Shown in pieces: positions 9,261 to 19,050 of a stretch of DNA of 64,000 nucleotides; position 1 is the first letter of the stretch, and each line of letters opens with the position of its first letter. The notes below the pieces were generated by a model. That model made no database searches, was not told the origin of the DNA, and worked only from the letters and a program-made list of their open reading frames with translations. Source of the DNA: JBBRBB01 sp963830175 (GTDB lineage: Bacteria; Bacteroidota; Bacteroidia; Chitinophagales; Chitinophagaceae); contig CAWHKV010000002.1 of the NCBI GenBank assembly GCA_963830175.1, forward strand, positions 1,150,653 to 1,214,652, in the 5' to 3' direction. The translations under genes and the position numbers were made by a program.

Positions 9261-10235
9261 TCAATGCTGAAGCGGTCTTCGTTTGATCATTCCTCCACGC
9301 GTATCTTTAACGCTATTCATTACCACAAATGCATGCGGATCTATCTTCTCAAGCTCTGCATTTAATTTACTTATTTCGAGCCTGGTTAATACAGTATAAA
9401 CAATATCTATGTCAGCAGTCTCTCCGCTTTTGCCATGCCCGCGCTTTCCTTTATAAACAGTAACGCCTCGACCCATTACCTCAACAATCATTTTTCTGAT
9501 TTCTTCATTGTGCACAGAGATAATGGTAATGCCGGTATATTCTTCAATCCCTTCAATTATAAAATCTACTGTTCTTGATGCTGCCAGGTAAGTGATCATG
9601 GAATATAAAGCAGATTCAATGGAAAGCAAAGTTGCTGCAGCAGAAAAGATTAGAATATTAAAAATGATTATTACATCACCAATAGTAACACTAAGTTTCT
9701 TACTTAAATAAATGGCTAATACTTCGGTCCCATCTATTACGCCGCCACCACGAATAGAGAGCCCGATACCTGCCCCAAGAAAGAAGCCTCCGAATATGGC
9801 GACAAGTAATTTATCGTGGGTGATGCTTGGAAAATGTATTGTGGCAAGAACCACCGCCAGTAAAGTAATTGCAATTGCAGTTTTAACGGCGAATTGTTTG
9901 CTTAAAATATGATAACCAAGAATAAGAAACGGAATATTTATGATCACCAACAGTATGGAAAGCTTTAATGGTGTGATCTCTGCCAGTAAAAGTGCAATGC
10001 CTGTTGCACCACCATCAATAAAACTGTTGGGTAAAAGAAACCCTTCCAACCCGAATGCTGCTGATGCAACCCCGAGAATAATTAAAAAAGCATCTTTAAT
10101 TAATGTGGAAACAGTTATTCGGAAACGACGAAAATCTTTCGCCATCTGGAATGACGTGGCAATGCGTTGCGCCTCCCCATCTCCTTCTTTGGGTTTGTAA
10201 AAAGTACGCGCTATTATTTTTGATATATACCGCAT
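9261..10235 (-). CDS. YitT family membrane protein (DUF161 with C-terminal DUF2179)
   Basis: 324 residues. After a charged N-terminus of about 45 residues come 5-6 membrane helices (about 46-215), including the LPNSFIDGGATGIALLL and LGAGIGLSIRGGGVIDGTEVLA motifs of the YitT family. A soluble DUF2179 domain follows (about 225-320; ITIISVHNEEIRKMIVEV, VTVYKGKRG). The function of YitT proteins is unknown; they are inner-membrane proteins common in Bacteroidota and Firmicutes. Convergent with cutC. Confidence 0.92.
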   Translation of the reverse strand: MRYISKIIARTFYKPKEGDGEAQRIATSFQMAKDFRRFRITVSTLIKDAFLIILGVASAAFGLEGFLLPNSFIDGGATGIALLLAEITPLKLSILLVIINIPFLILGYHILSKQFAVKTAIAITLLAVVLATIHFPSITHDKLLVAIFGGFFLGAGIGLSIRGGGVIDGTEVLAIYLSKKLSVTIGDVIIIFNILIFSAAATLLSIESALYSMITYLAASRTVDFIIEGIEEYTGITIISVHNEEIRKMIVEVMGRGVTVYKGKRGHGKSGETADIDIVYTVLTRLEISKLNAELEKIDPHAFVVMNSVKDTRGGMIKRRPLQH

Positions 10236-10395
10236 GCATTCAGCTTGTTACATGCAAAATAGATAATTAAAGGAGTAAAGCAATGCCAGGATAGAATGCA
10301 GAATTAATCAATCGGCTGTAACACAGTGCTTACAAGTATTACAGGCGTAGAAGTGTGCGACGCAACTTAAGCTTAATACGTGCAAATTCGCCTGG

Positions 10396-11664
10396 TTAAT
10401 ATAAAACCCTAACCTTAATGGTTTCTTTTACGTGGCGCAATAATTCGTGTGCTTTTGATGATAAACGTTTGTCTACATCTAAAACCACGTAACCAATTTC
10501 ATCATTTGTTTTTAAATACTGCGCAAGAATGTTGATATTGTTATTAGATAACTGCGTGTTAATGGCACTTAATACACCGGGCACATTGTTATGAATATGC
10601 AGAATGCGGTGCGCACCTTCAACAGGTGGCAGGCTTAATGATGGAACTGTATGCGAGCCATTACTGATACCTCGCTCCAGATATTGAAATAGTTTTGCAC
10701 TAACATCTTCTGCAATATTTTGTTGTGCTTCCTGCGTGCTGCCTCCGATATGAGGAGTAAGAATTACATTGGGCAATTTTTGTAAAGGTGTTGTAAAAGG
10801 ATCTCCATTTTTCTCAGGCTCAGACGGAAAAACATCAATCGCGGCACCACCAATATGTCCCGATTTTATAGCATCAGCAAGGGCATTTAAATCGATGACG
10901 TTGCCACGGGCATAATTTATAATCAATGCGCCCTTCTTGCATAATTTAAGGTTTGCCCGGCTCAACAAATTCTTTGTTTGTGGCGTGTCGGGCACGTGGA
11001 AAGAAACGATGTCTGCTTTACCCAGCAATTCTTTTAAGTGGCGGCTCCCTGCTGCGTTTCCTAACGGCAACTTAGTTTCTGTATCGTAGAAAAGCACCTT
11101 CATTCCGAGGGCTTCTGCCAGCACACTAACCTGGGATCCAATGTTGCCGTAACCAATAATGCCGAGTGTTTTGCCACGCAGTTCATAGCTGCCTTCTGCC
11201 TGCTTTAACCAAATACCATTGTGTGCGGCAATTGTTTTATCCGGTATGCGCCTGATGAGCATTATGCACAAACCAATAACAAGTTCTGCCACACTTCTGG
11301 TATTGCTGTAAGGTGCATTAAAAACCGCTACTCCATTACTGGTTGCTGCATTAATATTTACCTGGTTAATTCCTATGCAAAAGGCCCCAATTGCCTGCAG
11401 TTTTTTTGCGGCGGCTATCACTTTGGGAGTAATCTCGGTTTTACTGCGTATGCCTAGAAGATGTACATCCTTAATTTTTTTAATCAACTGGGCTTCATCC
11501 AGGGCGCCGGATACTTTTTCAACGTTTACGTACCCATTGCTTTGAAAATAATTGACTGCCTTGTCGCTTATGTTTTCAAGCAAAAGAATTTTTATTTTTT
11601 CTTTAGGATAACTTGTTTCCCTTGTCATTTGTTGAAGCTTGCTTTGTGGATGATCGTGTAACAA
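10396..11664 (-). CDS. serA: D-3-phosphoglycerate dehydrogenase (SerA), ACT-domain form
   Basis: 422 residues. It oxidises 3-phosphoglycerate to 3-phosphohydroxypyruvate, the first step of serine synthesis. The NAD-binding Rossmann motif GIIGYGNIG lies near residue 170, the catalytic arginine block NYARGNVID near 250 and the catalytic histidine block LTPHIGGST near 310. Residues about 348-422 form a regulatory ACT domain (HIHNNVPGVLSAINTQLS), probably for serine feedback. Length and domain order match E. coli-type SerA rather than the long form. Translation could start at Met13 (11628), which would drop a weakly conserved leader. Confidence 0.95.
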   Translation of the reverse strand: MLHDHPQSKLQQMTRETSYPKEKIKILLLENISDKAVNYFQSNGYVNVEKVSGALDEAQLIKKIKDVHLLGIRSKTEITPKVIAAAKKLQAIGAFCIGINQVNINAATSNGVAVFNAPYSNTRSVAELVIGLCIMLIRRIPDKTIAAHNGIWLKQAEGSYELRGKTLGIIGYGNIGSQVSVLAEALGMKVLFYDTETKLPLGNAAGSRHLKELLGKADIVSFHVPDTPQTKNLLSRANLKLCKKGALIINYARGNVIDLNALADAIKSGHIGGAAIDVFPSEPEKNGDPFTTPLQKLPNVILTPHIGGSTQEAQQNIAEDVSAKLFQYLERGISNGSHTVPSLSLPPVEGAHRILHIHNNVPGVLSAINTQLSNNNINILAQYLKTNDEIGYVVLDVDKRLSSKAHELLRHVKETIKVRVLY

Positions 11665-11707
11665 TATTAAGCATCATAAGTTTAAAGCGTTGAATAGCTT
11701 TAAAAAC

Positions 11708-11742
11708 AAAAATCTCCCCACAGCAATGCCGGGAGAGATCTT
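11708..11742 (-). terminator. Terminator downstream of rpmE2
   Basis: On the minus strand ATCTCTCCC pairs with GGGGAGAT (one bulge) around a GGCATTGCTGT loop and is followed by TTTTTG. It lies between the L31 gene and serA and should separate them. Confidence 0.75.
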
Positions 11743-11762
11743 TGAAAAGAGATAATAAAAAA

Positions 11763-12011
11763 CTATTTCTTCGCGTAACGCTTTTTAAACTTGTCAATAC
11801 GTCCGGCAGTATCTACAAGAACATTTTTACCAGTATAAAAAGGATGCGAGGTATTAGAAATTTCAAGTTTAATCAAGGGATATTCATTTCCATCTTCCCA
11901 TTGAACTGAATCTTTTGAAGCGGCTGATGAACGGCTGATGAAGCTGCTTCCATTACTCATATCTTTGAAAACTACCAGCCTGTAATTTTTAGGATGAATG
12001 TCCTGTTTCAT
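11763..12011 (-). CDS. rpmE2: 50S ribosomal protein L31 type B
   Basis: 82 residues. The N-terminal MKQDIHPKNYRLVVFKDMS and C-terminal SNTSHPFYTGKNVLVDTAG then RIDKFKKRYAKK are diagnostic of bacterial L31. The CxxC zinc-binding pairs of type A L31 are absent, so this is the zinc-independent type B form. It binds the central protuberance of the large ribosomal subunit. It is divergent from the PLP enzyme at 12241, with about 230 bp of AT-rich DNA holding both promoters. Confidence 0.97.
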   Translation of the reverse strand: MKQDIHPKNYRLVVFKDMSNGSSFISRSSAASKDSVQWEDGNEYPLIKLEISNTSHPFYTGKNVLVDTAGRIDKFKKRYAKK

Positions 12012-12240
12012 ATCTTAATTATTAAAGAGCGGCAAAGTTAATAATTTACGCTATACGGTGCAAATGTAAAATCATAAACTATCAACAATTTATTAAGGTT
12101 AACTATTAGAAAATTTAATTCCATAAAAATAAGTAAAAATTTTCGTATCGATCTGCCAGTCAATTAGTTACATTTAAAATTCCCTGCATGTTTTTGATTA
12201 AAGAAATAGAAATATAAATACTTTAGATAAAACTAATTTA

Positions 12241-13479
12241 ATGACAGATAATAAATTTCCATTCAAAGGTCATACATCTGTAGCCATGCATGCCGCAGAA
12301 ACCAACTTTCCTGAATCGTCTCACCTCTCTCCTATATATGCAACTTCCACCTTTACGTTTGATACTGCCCATCAGGGTATGCAGCGGTTTGCGGGAAAGG
12401 AAGATGGATACATTTATAGCCGATGGGGAAACCCCACTTTCACCGTGGCTGAACAAACCATAGCTGCCCTCGAAGCCTTTAATATAAAAGATGAACATGG
12501 AAATCCATTGCAGTTAAAAGCATTGCTGCATGCGAGCGGACAGGCTGCACTTACTACCCTTTTTATGAGTAACCTTAAAACAGGTGATAAAGTACTCTCC
12601 CATTTTTCTTTATATGGCGGCACACATGAATTAATGCATAAGGTACTTGCTCAAAGTGGTATTACCCCGGTGATTGCTGATCTGCGAAACCTAAATGTGG
12701 CTGAAGATATTCTTAAGAAAGATTCTTCCATAAAAATGGTGCATATTGAAACGCCTGCTAACCCTACAATTCAATGTGTGGATATTGAAGCTATCACAAA
12801 GCTGGCTAAACAATATGGTTTGATAGTTTCGGTGGATAATACATTTGCTACACCATACCTGCAACAGCCATATAAATACGGTGTTGATTTCGTGATGCAT
12901 TCCACCACAAAATTTTTAAACGGGCATGGAACCGCGATCGGTGGTGTGCTAATTGGCAAAGACATCAACTTTATGGAAACTAAATGCCATAGCTGGCACA
13001 AACTGCTCGGTGGCAATAGCAACCCCTTTGATGCCTACCTGCTAACTCAGGGAATGAAAACTCTTGAAATAAGAATGGACAGGCATTGCACAAACGCTGC
13101 AGCGGTTGCCGGCTATCTTGAAAAACATAATGCAGTTGATAAAGTAAACTATACCGGATTAATATCTCACCCCGATTATGCCACTGCCAAAAAGCAAATG
13201 CGGCACCCCGGAGCCATGATCAGTTTTGAATTAAAGGGCGGTTTGGAAGCAGGAAAAAAGTTTATTGACAACCTGCAAATGTGCGTACGTGCCGTTTCCC
13301 TTGGTACGGTGGATACGCTTATTTCACACCCTGCGTCTATGACGCACTATGGCGTAGCAAAAGAGTTGCGTGAAAAGTATGGTATTACTGATGGTCTTAT
13401 TAGAATGAGTACAGGCATTGAAAACATTGAAGATATTTTAAGCGACCTGGATCAATCGTTGAAAGGTGCAAGGGGTTAA
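12241..13479 (+). CDS. Cys/Met-metabolism PLP-dependent enzyme (methionine gamma-lyase/O-acetylhomoserine sulfhydrylase type)
   Basis: 412 residues of fold-type I PLP enzyme. Conserved landmarks: YSRWGNPT near residue 59, VHIETPANPT near 168, SVDNTFATPYLQ near 197, and HSTTKFLNGHG with the PLP-binding Lys224. The C-terminal SLGTVDTLISHPASMTH and RMSTGIENIEDI blocks are typical of cystathionine gamma-synthase/lyase relatives. The enzyme most likely cleaves or forms the sulfur side chain of methionine, cystathionine or homocysteine; the exact reaction cannot be fixed from motifs. Its stop codon overlaps that of the convergent miaA. Confidence 0.92.
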   Translation: MTDNKFPFKGHTSVAMHAAETNFPESSHLSPIYATSTFTFDTAHQGMQRFAGKEDGYIYSRWGNPTFTVAEQTIAALEAFNIKDEHGNPLQLKALLHASGQAALTTLFMSNLKTGDKVLSHFSLYGGTHELMHKVLAQSGITPVIADLRNLNVAEDILKKDSSIKMVHIETPANPTIQCVDIEAITKLAKQYGLIVSVDNTFATPYLQQPYKYGVDFVMHSTTKFLNGHGTAIGGVLIGKDINFMETKCHSWHKLLGGNSNPFDAYLLTQGMKTLEIRMDRHCTNAAAVAGYLEKHNAVDKVNYTGLISHPDYATAKKQMRHPGAMISFELKGGLEAGKKFIDNLQMCVRAVSLGTVDTLISHPASMTHYGVAKELREKYGITDGLIRMSTGIENIEDILSDLDQSLKGARG

Positions 13480-14375
13480 GGTTCTAAAAGTTGGTGTAAG
13501 AAGTGCAGTATATTTTCATCTGGTTTCATCCATTGAATAGTTGCGTCTTTTTTAAACCAGGTTAACTGCCGTTTGGCATACTGCCTGGTATTTTGCTTTA
13601 TGTTTTCCACTGCCATGTGGCGCGGCATCTTATTGTCAAAGTAATCGAACAGTTCTTTGTAACCCACTGTTTGCAAAGCATTCAAATGGCGATATGGCAA
13701 GAGCCTCTCAACTTCTTCGGCTAATCCATCCTCCATCATTTCATCTACCCTTTCTTCTATATTATGATGCAAATGATCCCTTGATATATCAATTCCAATC
13801 TTAATTATTCTAAATGGTCGAATAACATTCTGCGATTTTCTAAACGATAATATAGATCTGCCTGTTGACATTACCACTTCCAGGGCACGCATTAACCGCT
13901 GGGGGTTTTGTTGTTCCGCCTGTTCCCAGAACTCAGGATCAGCTTTTATAATTTCTTGTTGCAACCACACCAATCCATTTTCCCAGTAATCATCCTGTAT
14001 AGTTTTCCTGATATTTTCATCTACGTCCGGCACTTCATCAAGTCCTTCACAAAAAGCTTTAATGTATAACCCGGTGCCCCCTGCCATAACTACAACATCT
14101 TGTTTTTTGAATTCTTCCGTTGCTGTATTCAATGCATATTTTTCAAAAACACCGGCAGTTACTTTATCTGAAATAGAATGTGTGTTTATAAAATAATGTG
14201 GAACTGCAATAAGTTGCTGGTACGTAGGTTTAGCAACCCCAATATTTAGTTCCCTGAAACATTGCCTGCTGTCTGCAGAAATAATAGATGTATTAAAATG
14301 CTTGGCCAGTTGTAAGCTCAGTGAGGTTTTTCCGGAGGCAGTGGGTCCGGTTATTATAATTACAGTTTTCTTCAT
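13476..14375 (-). CDS. miaA: tRNA dimethylallyltransferase (MiaA)
   Basis: 299 residues. The enzyme transfers a dimethylallyl group to N6 of A37 in tRNAs reading UNN codons. The P-loop GPTASGKTSLS (residues about 9-19), SADSRQCFRELNIG (about 34-47), the VMAGGTGLYIKAF block (about 95-107) and the C-terminal QYAKRQLTWFKKD region are all present. Length is normal for the family. Its start is 23 bp from the end of the sigma-54 regulator gene on the same strand. Confidence 0.97.
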   Translation of the reverse strand: MKKTVIIITGPTASGKTSLSLQLAKHFNTSIISADSRQCFRELNIGVAKPTYQQLIAVPHYFINTHSISDKVTAGVFEKYALNTATEEFKKQDVVVMAGGTGLYIKAFCEGLDEVPDVDENIRKTIQDDYWENGLVWLQQEIIKADPEFWEQAEQQNPQRLMRALEVVMSTGRSILSFRKSQNVIRPFRIIKIGIDISRDHLHHNIEERVDEMMEDGLAEEVERLLPYRHLNALQTVGYKELFDYFDNKMPRHMAVENIKQNTRQYAKRQLTWFKKDATIQWMKPDENILHFLHQLLEP

Positions 14376-14398
14376 GTATTTACCCGCAAAACTTTTTT

Positions 14399-15559
14399 TT
14401 ATTGGGGAAGCACATAATTCACTACGTCTTCTGTAGTAATCGTTTTACCTGATAATATTACAAGTCGTTCAACCACGTTTCGTAACTCGCGAATGTTGCC
14501 CGTCCAGTGGTGTTTCTGCAAACTTTCCATGGCTTTTTTATCAATGATCTTTGGTGCCTGCCCGTACTCTTCGGCAATGTCCTGTAAAAACCTGTCAACC
14601 AGCAAAGGGATATCTTCTGTACGTTCGTTTAATGATGGAACGTTTATCATTATAACACTTAACCTGTGGTAGAGATCGAGCCGGAATAATTTTTCTTCCA
14701 CTTCTTTCAACAGGTCTTTATTGGTCGCCGCAATTACCCGCACATCTACATTCATTTCTTTTTCTCCCCCTACCCTTGTAATTTTTCCTTCCTGCAAAGC
14801 ACGCAAAACCTTTGCCTGGGCGCTCAGGCTCATGTCACCTATTTCATCTAAAAAAAGAGTTCCGCCATTTGCCTGTTCGAATTTTCCTATTCGTTGTTTT
14901 ATGGCAGAAGTGAACGATCCTTTTTCATGACCAAACAATTCGCTTTCTATCAGCTCTGATGGTATAGCTGCGCAATTCACTTCAATCAATGGATATTCGC
15001 TGCGGTTGCTTTTTTCGTGAATCCATTTTGCTACAAGTTCTTTACCTACACCATTTTCACCGGTAATCAATACACGTGCATCGGTGGGTGCCACCTTATC
15101 AATGGTTTCCTGTATGCGTTTCATTACTTCGCTTTCACCGGTCATTTCCTGCACCTTTTTAACCCTTCTCTTTAATGTTTTGGTTTCTTTGGTAAGGGTG
15201 TTAATATCCAGCGCATTTCTGATTGTGATTAGCAGCCGGTTTAGATCAGGAGGTTTTGAAACATAATCGAAAGCACCCTTCTTTACCGCATCCACGGCGG
15301 TTTCAATATTTCCATGCCCACTGATCATTATAATAGGCACTTCCGGGTTTTCCTGTGTGGCTTTGCTCAGAAATTCTATGCCATCCATTTTAGGCATTTT
15401 TATATCGCACAACACTACATCGCAGGTGTGCTTGCAAAAAAGCTTCCACCCTTCTTCTCCATCAGCTGCTTCAATTATTTTGTATCCTTCGTAAGAAAGA
15501 ATTTCGCCGAGGGTTTTTCGTATTGCTTTTTCGTCGTCAATGATCAGTATTTCAGGCAT
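14399..15559 (-). CDS. NtrC-type sigma-54 activator/response regulator lacking a DNA-binding domain
   Basis: 386 residues. An N-terminal receiver domain (1-120) has phospho-acceptor Asp52 (LCDIKMPKMDG) and Lys102. The AAA+ domain (about 139-365) has Walker A GENGVGKE near 167-174 and Walker B GGTLFLDEIGD near 232-242. The sigma-54-contact loop reads GSFTSA (214-219) instead of canonical GAFTGA. The protein stops soon after the AAA+ domain (ITTEDVVNYVLPQ), so the usual Fis-type helix-turn-helix is missing. It probably activates sigma-54 promoters from solution or through partners; no sensor kinase lies beside it. Confidence 0.93.
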   Translation of the reverse strand: MPEILIIDDEKAIRKTLGEILSYEGYKIIEAADGEEGWKLFCKHTCDVVLCDIKMPKMDGIEFLSKATQENPEVPIIMISGHGNIETAVDAVKKGAFDYVSKPPDLNRLLITIRNALDINTLTKETKTLKRRVKKVQEMTGESEVMKRIQETIDKVAPTDARVLITGENGVGKELVAKWIHEKSNRSEYPLIEVNCAAIPSELIESELFGHEKGSFTSAIKQRIGKFEQANGGTLFLDEIGDMSLSAQAKVLRALQEGKITRVGGEKEMNVDVRVIAATNKDLLKEVEEKLFRLDLYHRLSVIMINVPSLNERTEDIPLLVDRFLQDIAEEYGQAPKIIDKKAMESLQKHHWTGNIRELRNVVERLVILSGKTITTEDVVNYVLPQ

Positions 15560-15609
15560 TGCACAAATATAGATGGGATTTGTAAAGATTGTTTAGCACC
15601 ATTCGCTCA

Positions 15610-17709
15610 TTAAAAAGTTAACGCGACGCCTGCCTGGTAATTTCTTTTTGCCGAAGGATTAAAATACCTGCCTCCAAAAGCATTGATATCGTTGCCCAGG
15701 CTATACATTCTGATTGAATAAATTGGTCTATAAAAACGAAAGTATTTATTCCAACATCTTTTAACTGGTGGCGATACCCTAATTTAAACTGGAGCAATTG
15801 GTAATCGCTCGGCATACACAGTGTTTCCATCATTCAGTGGAATGGAAGAAATGGATTGAAATGAGATGTTTGAATAAACATTACTCTTAGTATTTACATC
15901 CAGCGCGGCATTGTACATATTTTTCGGAACACCAGTCAGGCGTTTTCCTGAATAATCAGTACTGCCAATAATGTAATTTGAAAAAGTGTATGGCTGGTAA
16001 CTATACCCATTGCTAACATCAAAGTTTTTCACGAATCCCGAATTATTGTTTATGATGTGTGCCTTTGTCCACAACTCCACGCCGTGTTGCTTTGTACCGC
16101 CTGCATTGGTAAAGAATTCTGCACCGGTATTATCCGTGCGGCGCACAATAGCATTTTTTAAATTAAAAAAATAAGTTGCTGCATCAAATTCAAAACGACC
16201 CTTAAAAAGAAATCCTTTCAGTCCACCTTCAAAATTATAACCATACTCAGGTTGCAGGTCGTAAAATTTTCCTGTTGATGGACGGATCTCTGCAAGCGTT
16301 GGAGGTGAAAAACCTTTGGCTGCAATTGTGTATACCGAAACAGTTGGCGTTAATGCATACAAAATACTTACCCTTGGCGCTACAGTTGGTTTTGGAGACT
16401 GCGTAGTGAAACCATTTTCAATATCTGAAAGGCGCGCATATTTAACCTGCTGGTGGTTTACACTTATTCCGGCCTGCACTGTGAGTTTTTTTACAGGATT
16501 TAAAACAATTTGAGAAAAATAAAAATATTGCGTAGCGAACAACTCATCTTTAAACTGCAGTGTATCGGGTTTGCCGCCAAGATTTCCAAAATTCGTGATG
16601 TCAGAATGGTTGCGCAGCCATTCCACTCCGTTCAACCATTGAAATTTAATGGCACTTGCCGCAGGTTTAAAACCTAATGTGGTTCTGCCACCAAAATTAA
16701 ATTCATCCCGAAACTCATAGTTTGTTATGAATGGATTTTCAAAACCAGTATGACTTAACACTACACTCGTGGTATTAAAAAAGTTTTTACCAAGCACGGT
16801 ATAAAAATTAAAACCTGCAAAAACCGTTTTGTTATACACCGCTGTTCTTTGTTGCACTGCACCGGGTAAACTGGATGTAGGTTGCCGCGCAAGTGTAGGC
16901 AGCGAATCCATTTGAGCAAGAGTTAGTCCGCCGGGAATTTCGTACTGCAGGTCAGTATAAAAAAGCAAGGCTGATAAAGATGCTTTGTCATTCAACAGAA
17001 ACTTTGCATTCCATTGCAGTGCATCCCTGCGCATGGCGCTTTGTTGCCTGTAGCCATCACTTTGCTGGTGCGACTGGCTTAAAGCAGATGAGAACTTACC
17101 TTCTTTGTATTGCCAGTTGATGTTTTCTTTGAGCGTATTAAACGAGCCATAAGAAACACCTGCATTAAATAAGCTGTAATCACCTTTAGTTGTGGTGTTG
17201 GATTGCAGCAACACTGCGCCACCTGTGTTAGATCCGTATAAACTTCCTGCAGGCCCTTTAATGATTTCTATTGATTGTAGCTGCTCTACATCGAGCAGGT
17301 TTAAATAGGTGTTTCCCCCGGCATCTGTTAGAGGAATATCGTTGTAGTACACTTTTACATTGCGCACACCAAAAGGCGAACGCAATAAACTTCCCCTGAT
17401 GGAAAGCCTGTAACTGCCGGGGCTGCGTTCTTCCATACGCACTCCGCTTACCATATTGAGTGCAGGCACAAGTGAAGTATTACCAAACCGTTGCATTGCT
17501 GCTTTATTTAAAAATGCAACAGCTACTGGTGCATCTTTCCATTTTGTGTATGTAGAAAAAGCAGTAACTGTTACCTGTTGTAATGATGCTGTATCTGCAT
17601 TTATTAAAGAGTCTTTTTGAGCCTTAACCTGTACTGCAAATAAAAAACAAAACAGCCCAAGGCTGAAGCGTTTGCAGGTGACGAACGGAATACGACGCAA
17701 CGAAAGCAT
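15610..17709 (-). CDS. TonB-dependent outer-membrane receptor, frame disrupted near the C-terminus
   Basis: A signal peptide is followed by a plug domain (about 40-155; APALNMVSGVRMEERSPG-like block, then IEIIKGPAGSLYGSNTGGAVLL) and a 22-strand-type barrel. The main frame stops at 15784 after PIAPV. Homology continues at once in the next frame (QLLQFKLGYRHQLKDVGIN) and then returns to the original frame from about 15710 (SLGNDINAFGGRYFNPSAK), ending in GVALTF at 15610. The terminal Phe is expected for an outer-membrane barrel. The full span is exactly 700 codons, so two compensating indels explain it. The cargo is probably a siderophore or other large nutrient. Confidence 0.9.
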
Positions 17710-17733
17710 AATAGTAGTAATGCAGTTTGATTA

Positions 17734-17775
17734 AAAATAAAAACCCAATGTAAAGTAGATTATACATTGGGTTCT
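17734..17775 (-). terminator. Terminator downstream of pdhB
   Basis: On the minus strand AACCCAATGTA and TACATTGGGTT form a stem around a short AT-rich loop and are followed by TTTATTTTT. It separates the pdhB transcript from the TonB receptor gene. Confidence 0.85.
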
Positions 17776-17802
17776 AAGGAAAACTAAACGTCAAAACATG
17801 AA

Positions 17803-18792
17803 TTATTTTTTTTGGTACATCACCTCTTTAACCAGCTTTACCGTTTGGGCAACCGTTGGCAGGTAACCTTCTACAAGTGTTGGCGCATAATGCATCGGCG
17901 CATCGGCGCTAGTTAAGCGGCGAACGGGTGCATCCAAATAATCGAAACCTTCTTTTTGTATGCGGTATGCCACTTCTGAAGAAACCGAACACATGGGCCA
18001 TTGCTCTTCTACAATCACCAGGCGGTTGGTTTTTTTTACACTTTCTAATATAGTTTGCCAGTCAAGTGGGCGAATACTGCGCAGGTCAATCACCTCGGCG
18101 CTGATGCCTTCTTTTTCCAGTTCTGTAGCAGCAGTCATCGCTACCTTCATCATTTTATTAAAAGACACGATAGTTACATCGCGACCCTGTTTCTTAATAT
18201 CTGCCTTCCCGATAGGTATGTAATATTCTTCTTCAGGCACATCGCTTTTATCACCGTAACTCACTTCACTTTCCATAAAAATCACAGGATCTTCTTCGTA
18301 GCGAATGGCTTGTTTCAGTAATCCTTTGGCATCGTACCCATTGGAAGGTGACACCACTTTAAGCCCGGGAATATTGGCAAAATAACTTTCGAATGCGGTA
18401 GAGTGCTGTGCACCTAATTGCCCAGCAGAACCACCTGGTCCACGAAAAACAATAGGACAGGTAATTTGTCCCCCACTCATTGCCAGCATTTTAGAAGCGG
18501 TATTTAAAATTTGATCTAAAGCCAGAACTGCAAAGTTCCAGGTCATATATTCAACTATGGGGCGTAAACCATTCTGTGCAGCACCTACACCCACCGCGGT
18601 AAAACCAAGTTCTGAAATAGGGGTATCGATAACGCGCTTGGGTCCGAATTCCGCCAGCATTCCCTGGCTCACCTTATAAGCTCCATTATATTCTGCAACC
18701 TCTTCACCCATCAGAAAAACAAGGTCATCCCTTCTCATTTCCTCGTTCATGGCTTCACGTAAAGCCTCGCGGTAAGCAATTAATCGCGGCAT
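17803..18792 (-). CDS. pdhB: Pyruvate dehydrogenase E1 component, beta subunit
   Basis: 329 residues when started at MPRLIAYREAL (18792). An upstream in-frame Met at 18942 would add 50 residues without family similarity, so the shorter form is chosen. It is the beta chain of the thiamine-diphosphate E1 enzyme that decarboxylates pyruvate. Landmarks: FLMGEEVAEYNGAYK near residue 20, DTPISELGFTAVGVGAA near 51, RGPGGSAGQLGAQHS near 115, and a C-terminal transketolase domain (VIDLRSIRPLDWQTI). The alpha subunit is not adjacent, as is common in Bacteroidota. Confidence 0.95.
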   Translation of the reverse strand: MPRLIAYREALREAMNEEMRRDDLVFLMGEEVAEYNGAYKVSQGMLAEFGPKRVIDTPISELGFTAVGVGAAQNGLRPIVEYMTWNFAVLALDQILNTASKMLAMSGGQITCPIVFRGPGGSAGQLGAQHSTAFESYFANIPGLKVVSPSNGYDAKGLLKQAIRYEEDPVIFMESEVSYGDKSDVPEEEYYIPIGKADIKKQGRDVTIVSFNKMMKVAMTAATELEKEGISAEVIDLRSIRPLDWQTILESVKKTNRLVIVEEQWPMCSVSSEVAYRIQKEGFDYLDAPVRRLTSADAPMHYAPTLVEGYLPTVAQTVKLVKEVMYQKK

Positions 18793-19050
18793 AGTAGCAT
18801 TAAATTTTTGAAGCGCAAAAATATGGCTATTGGGGTTATAAGCAAAGGAGTATTCTAATGAAAGTAAATAAGGCCGTTGTAATGGTATTTCTTTTTTATA
18901 CCGGCATTTGTTTATCATAGCATCGCCTGTTGCGTCGCACACTTGTACTGGTGAACCGTTATGCAGCCATGTTCTGATTTATCCAGATTTATCGCGGTGC
19001 ATGCCGCTGTAATTCAAATCAGGATTATATTGCGTTACACTTTGGTGAAC

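Noticed and set aside
10236..10395. tRNA or small RNA gene between yitT and serA
   Set aside because: No cloverleaf with GTTCRAN loop or CCA-type end could be drawn.
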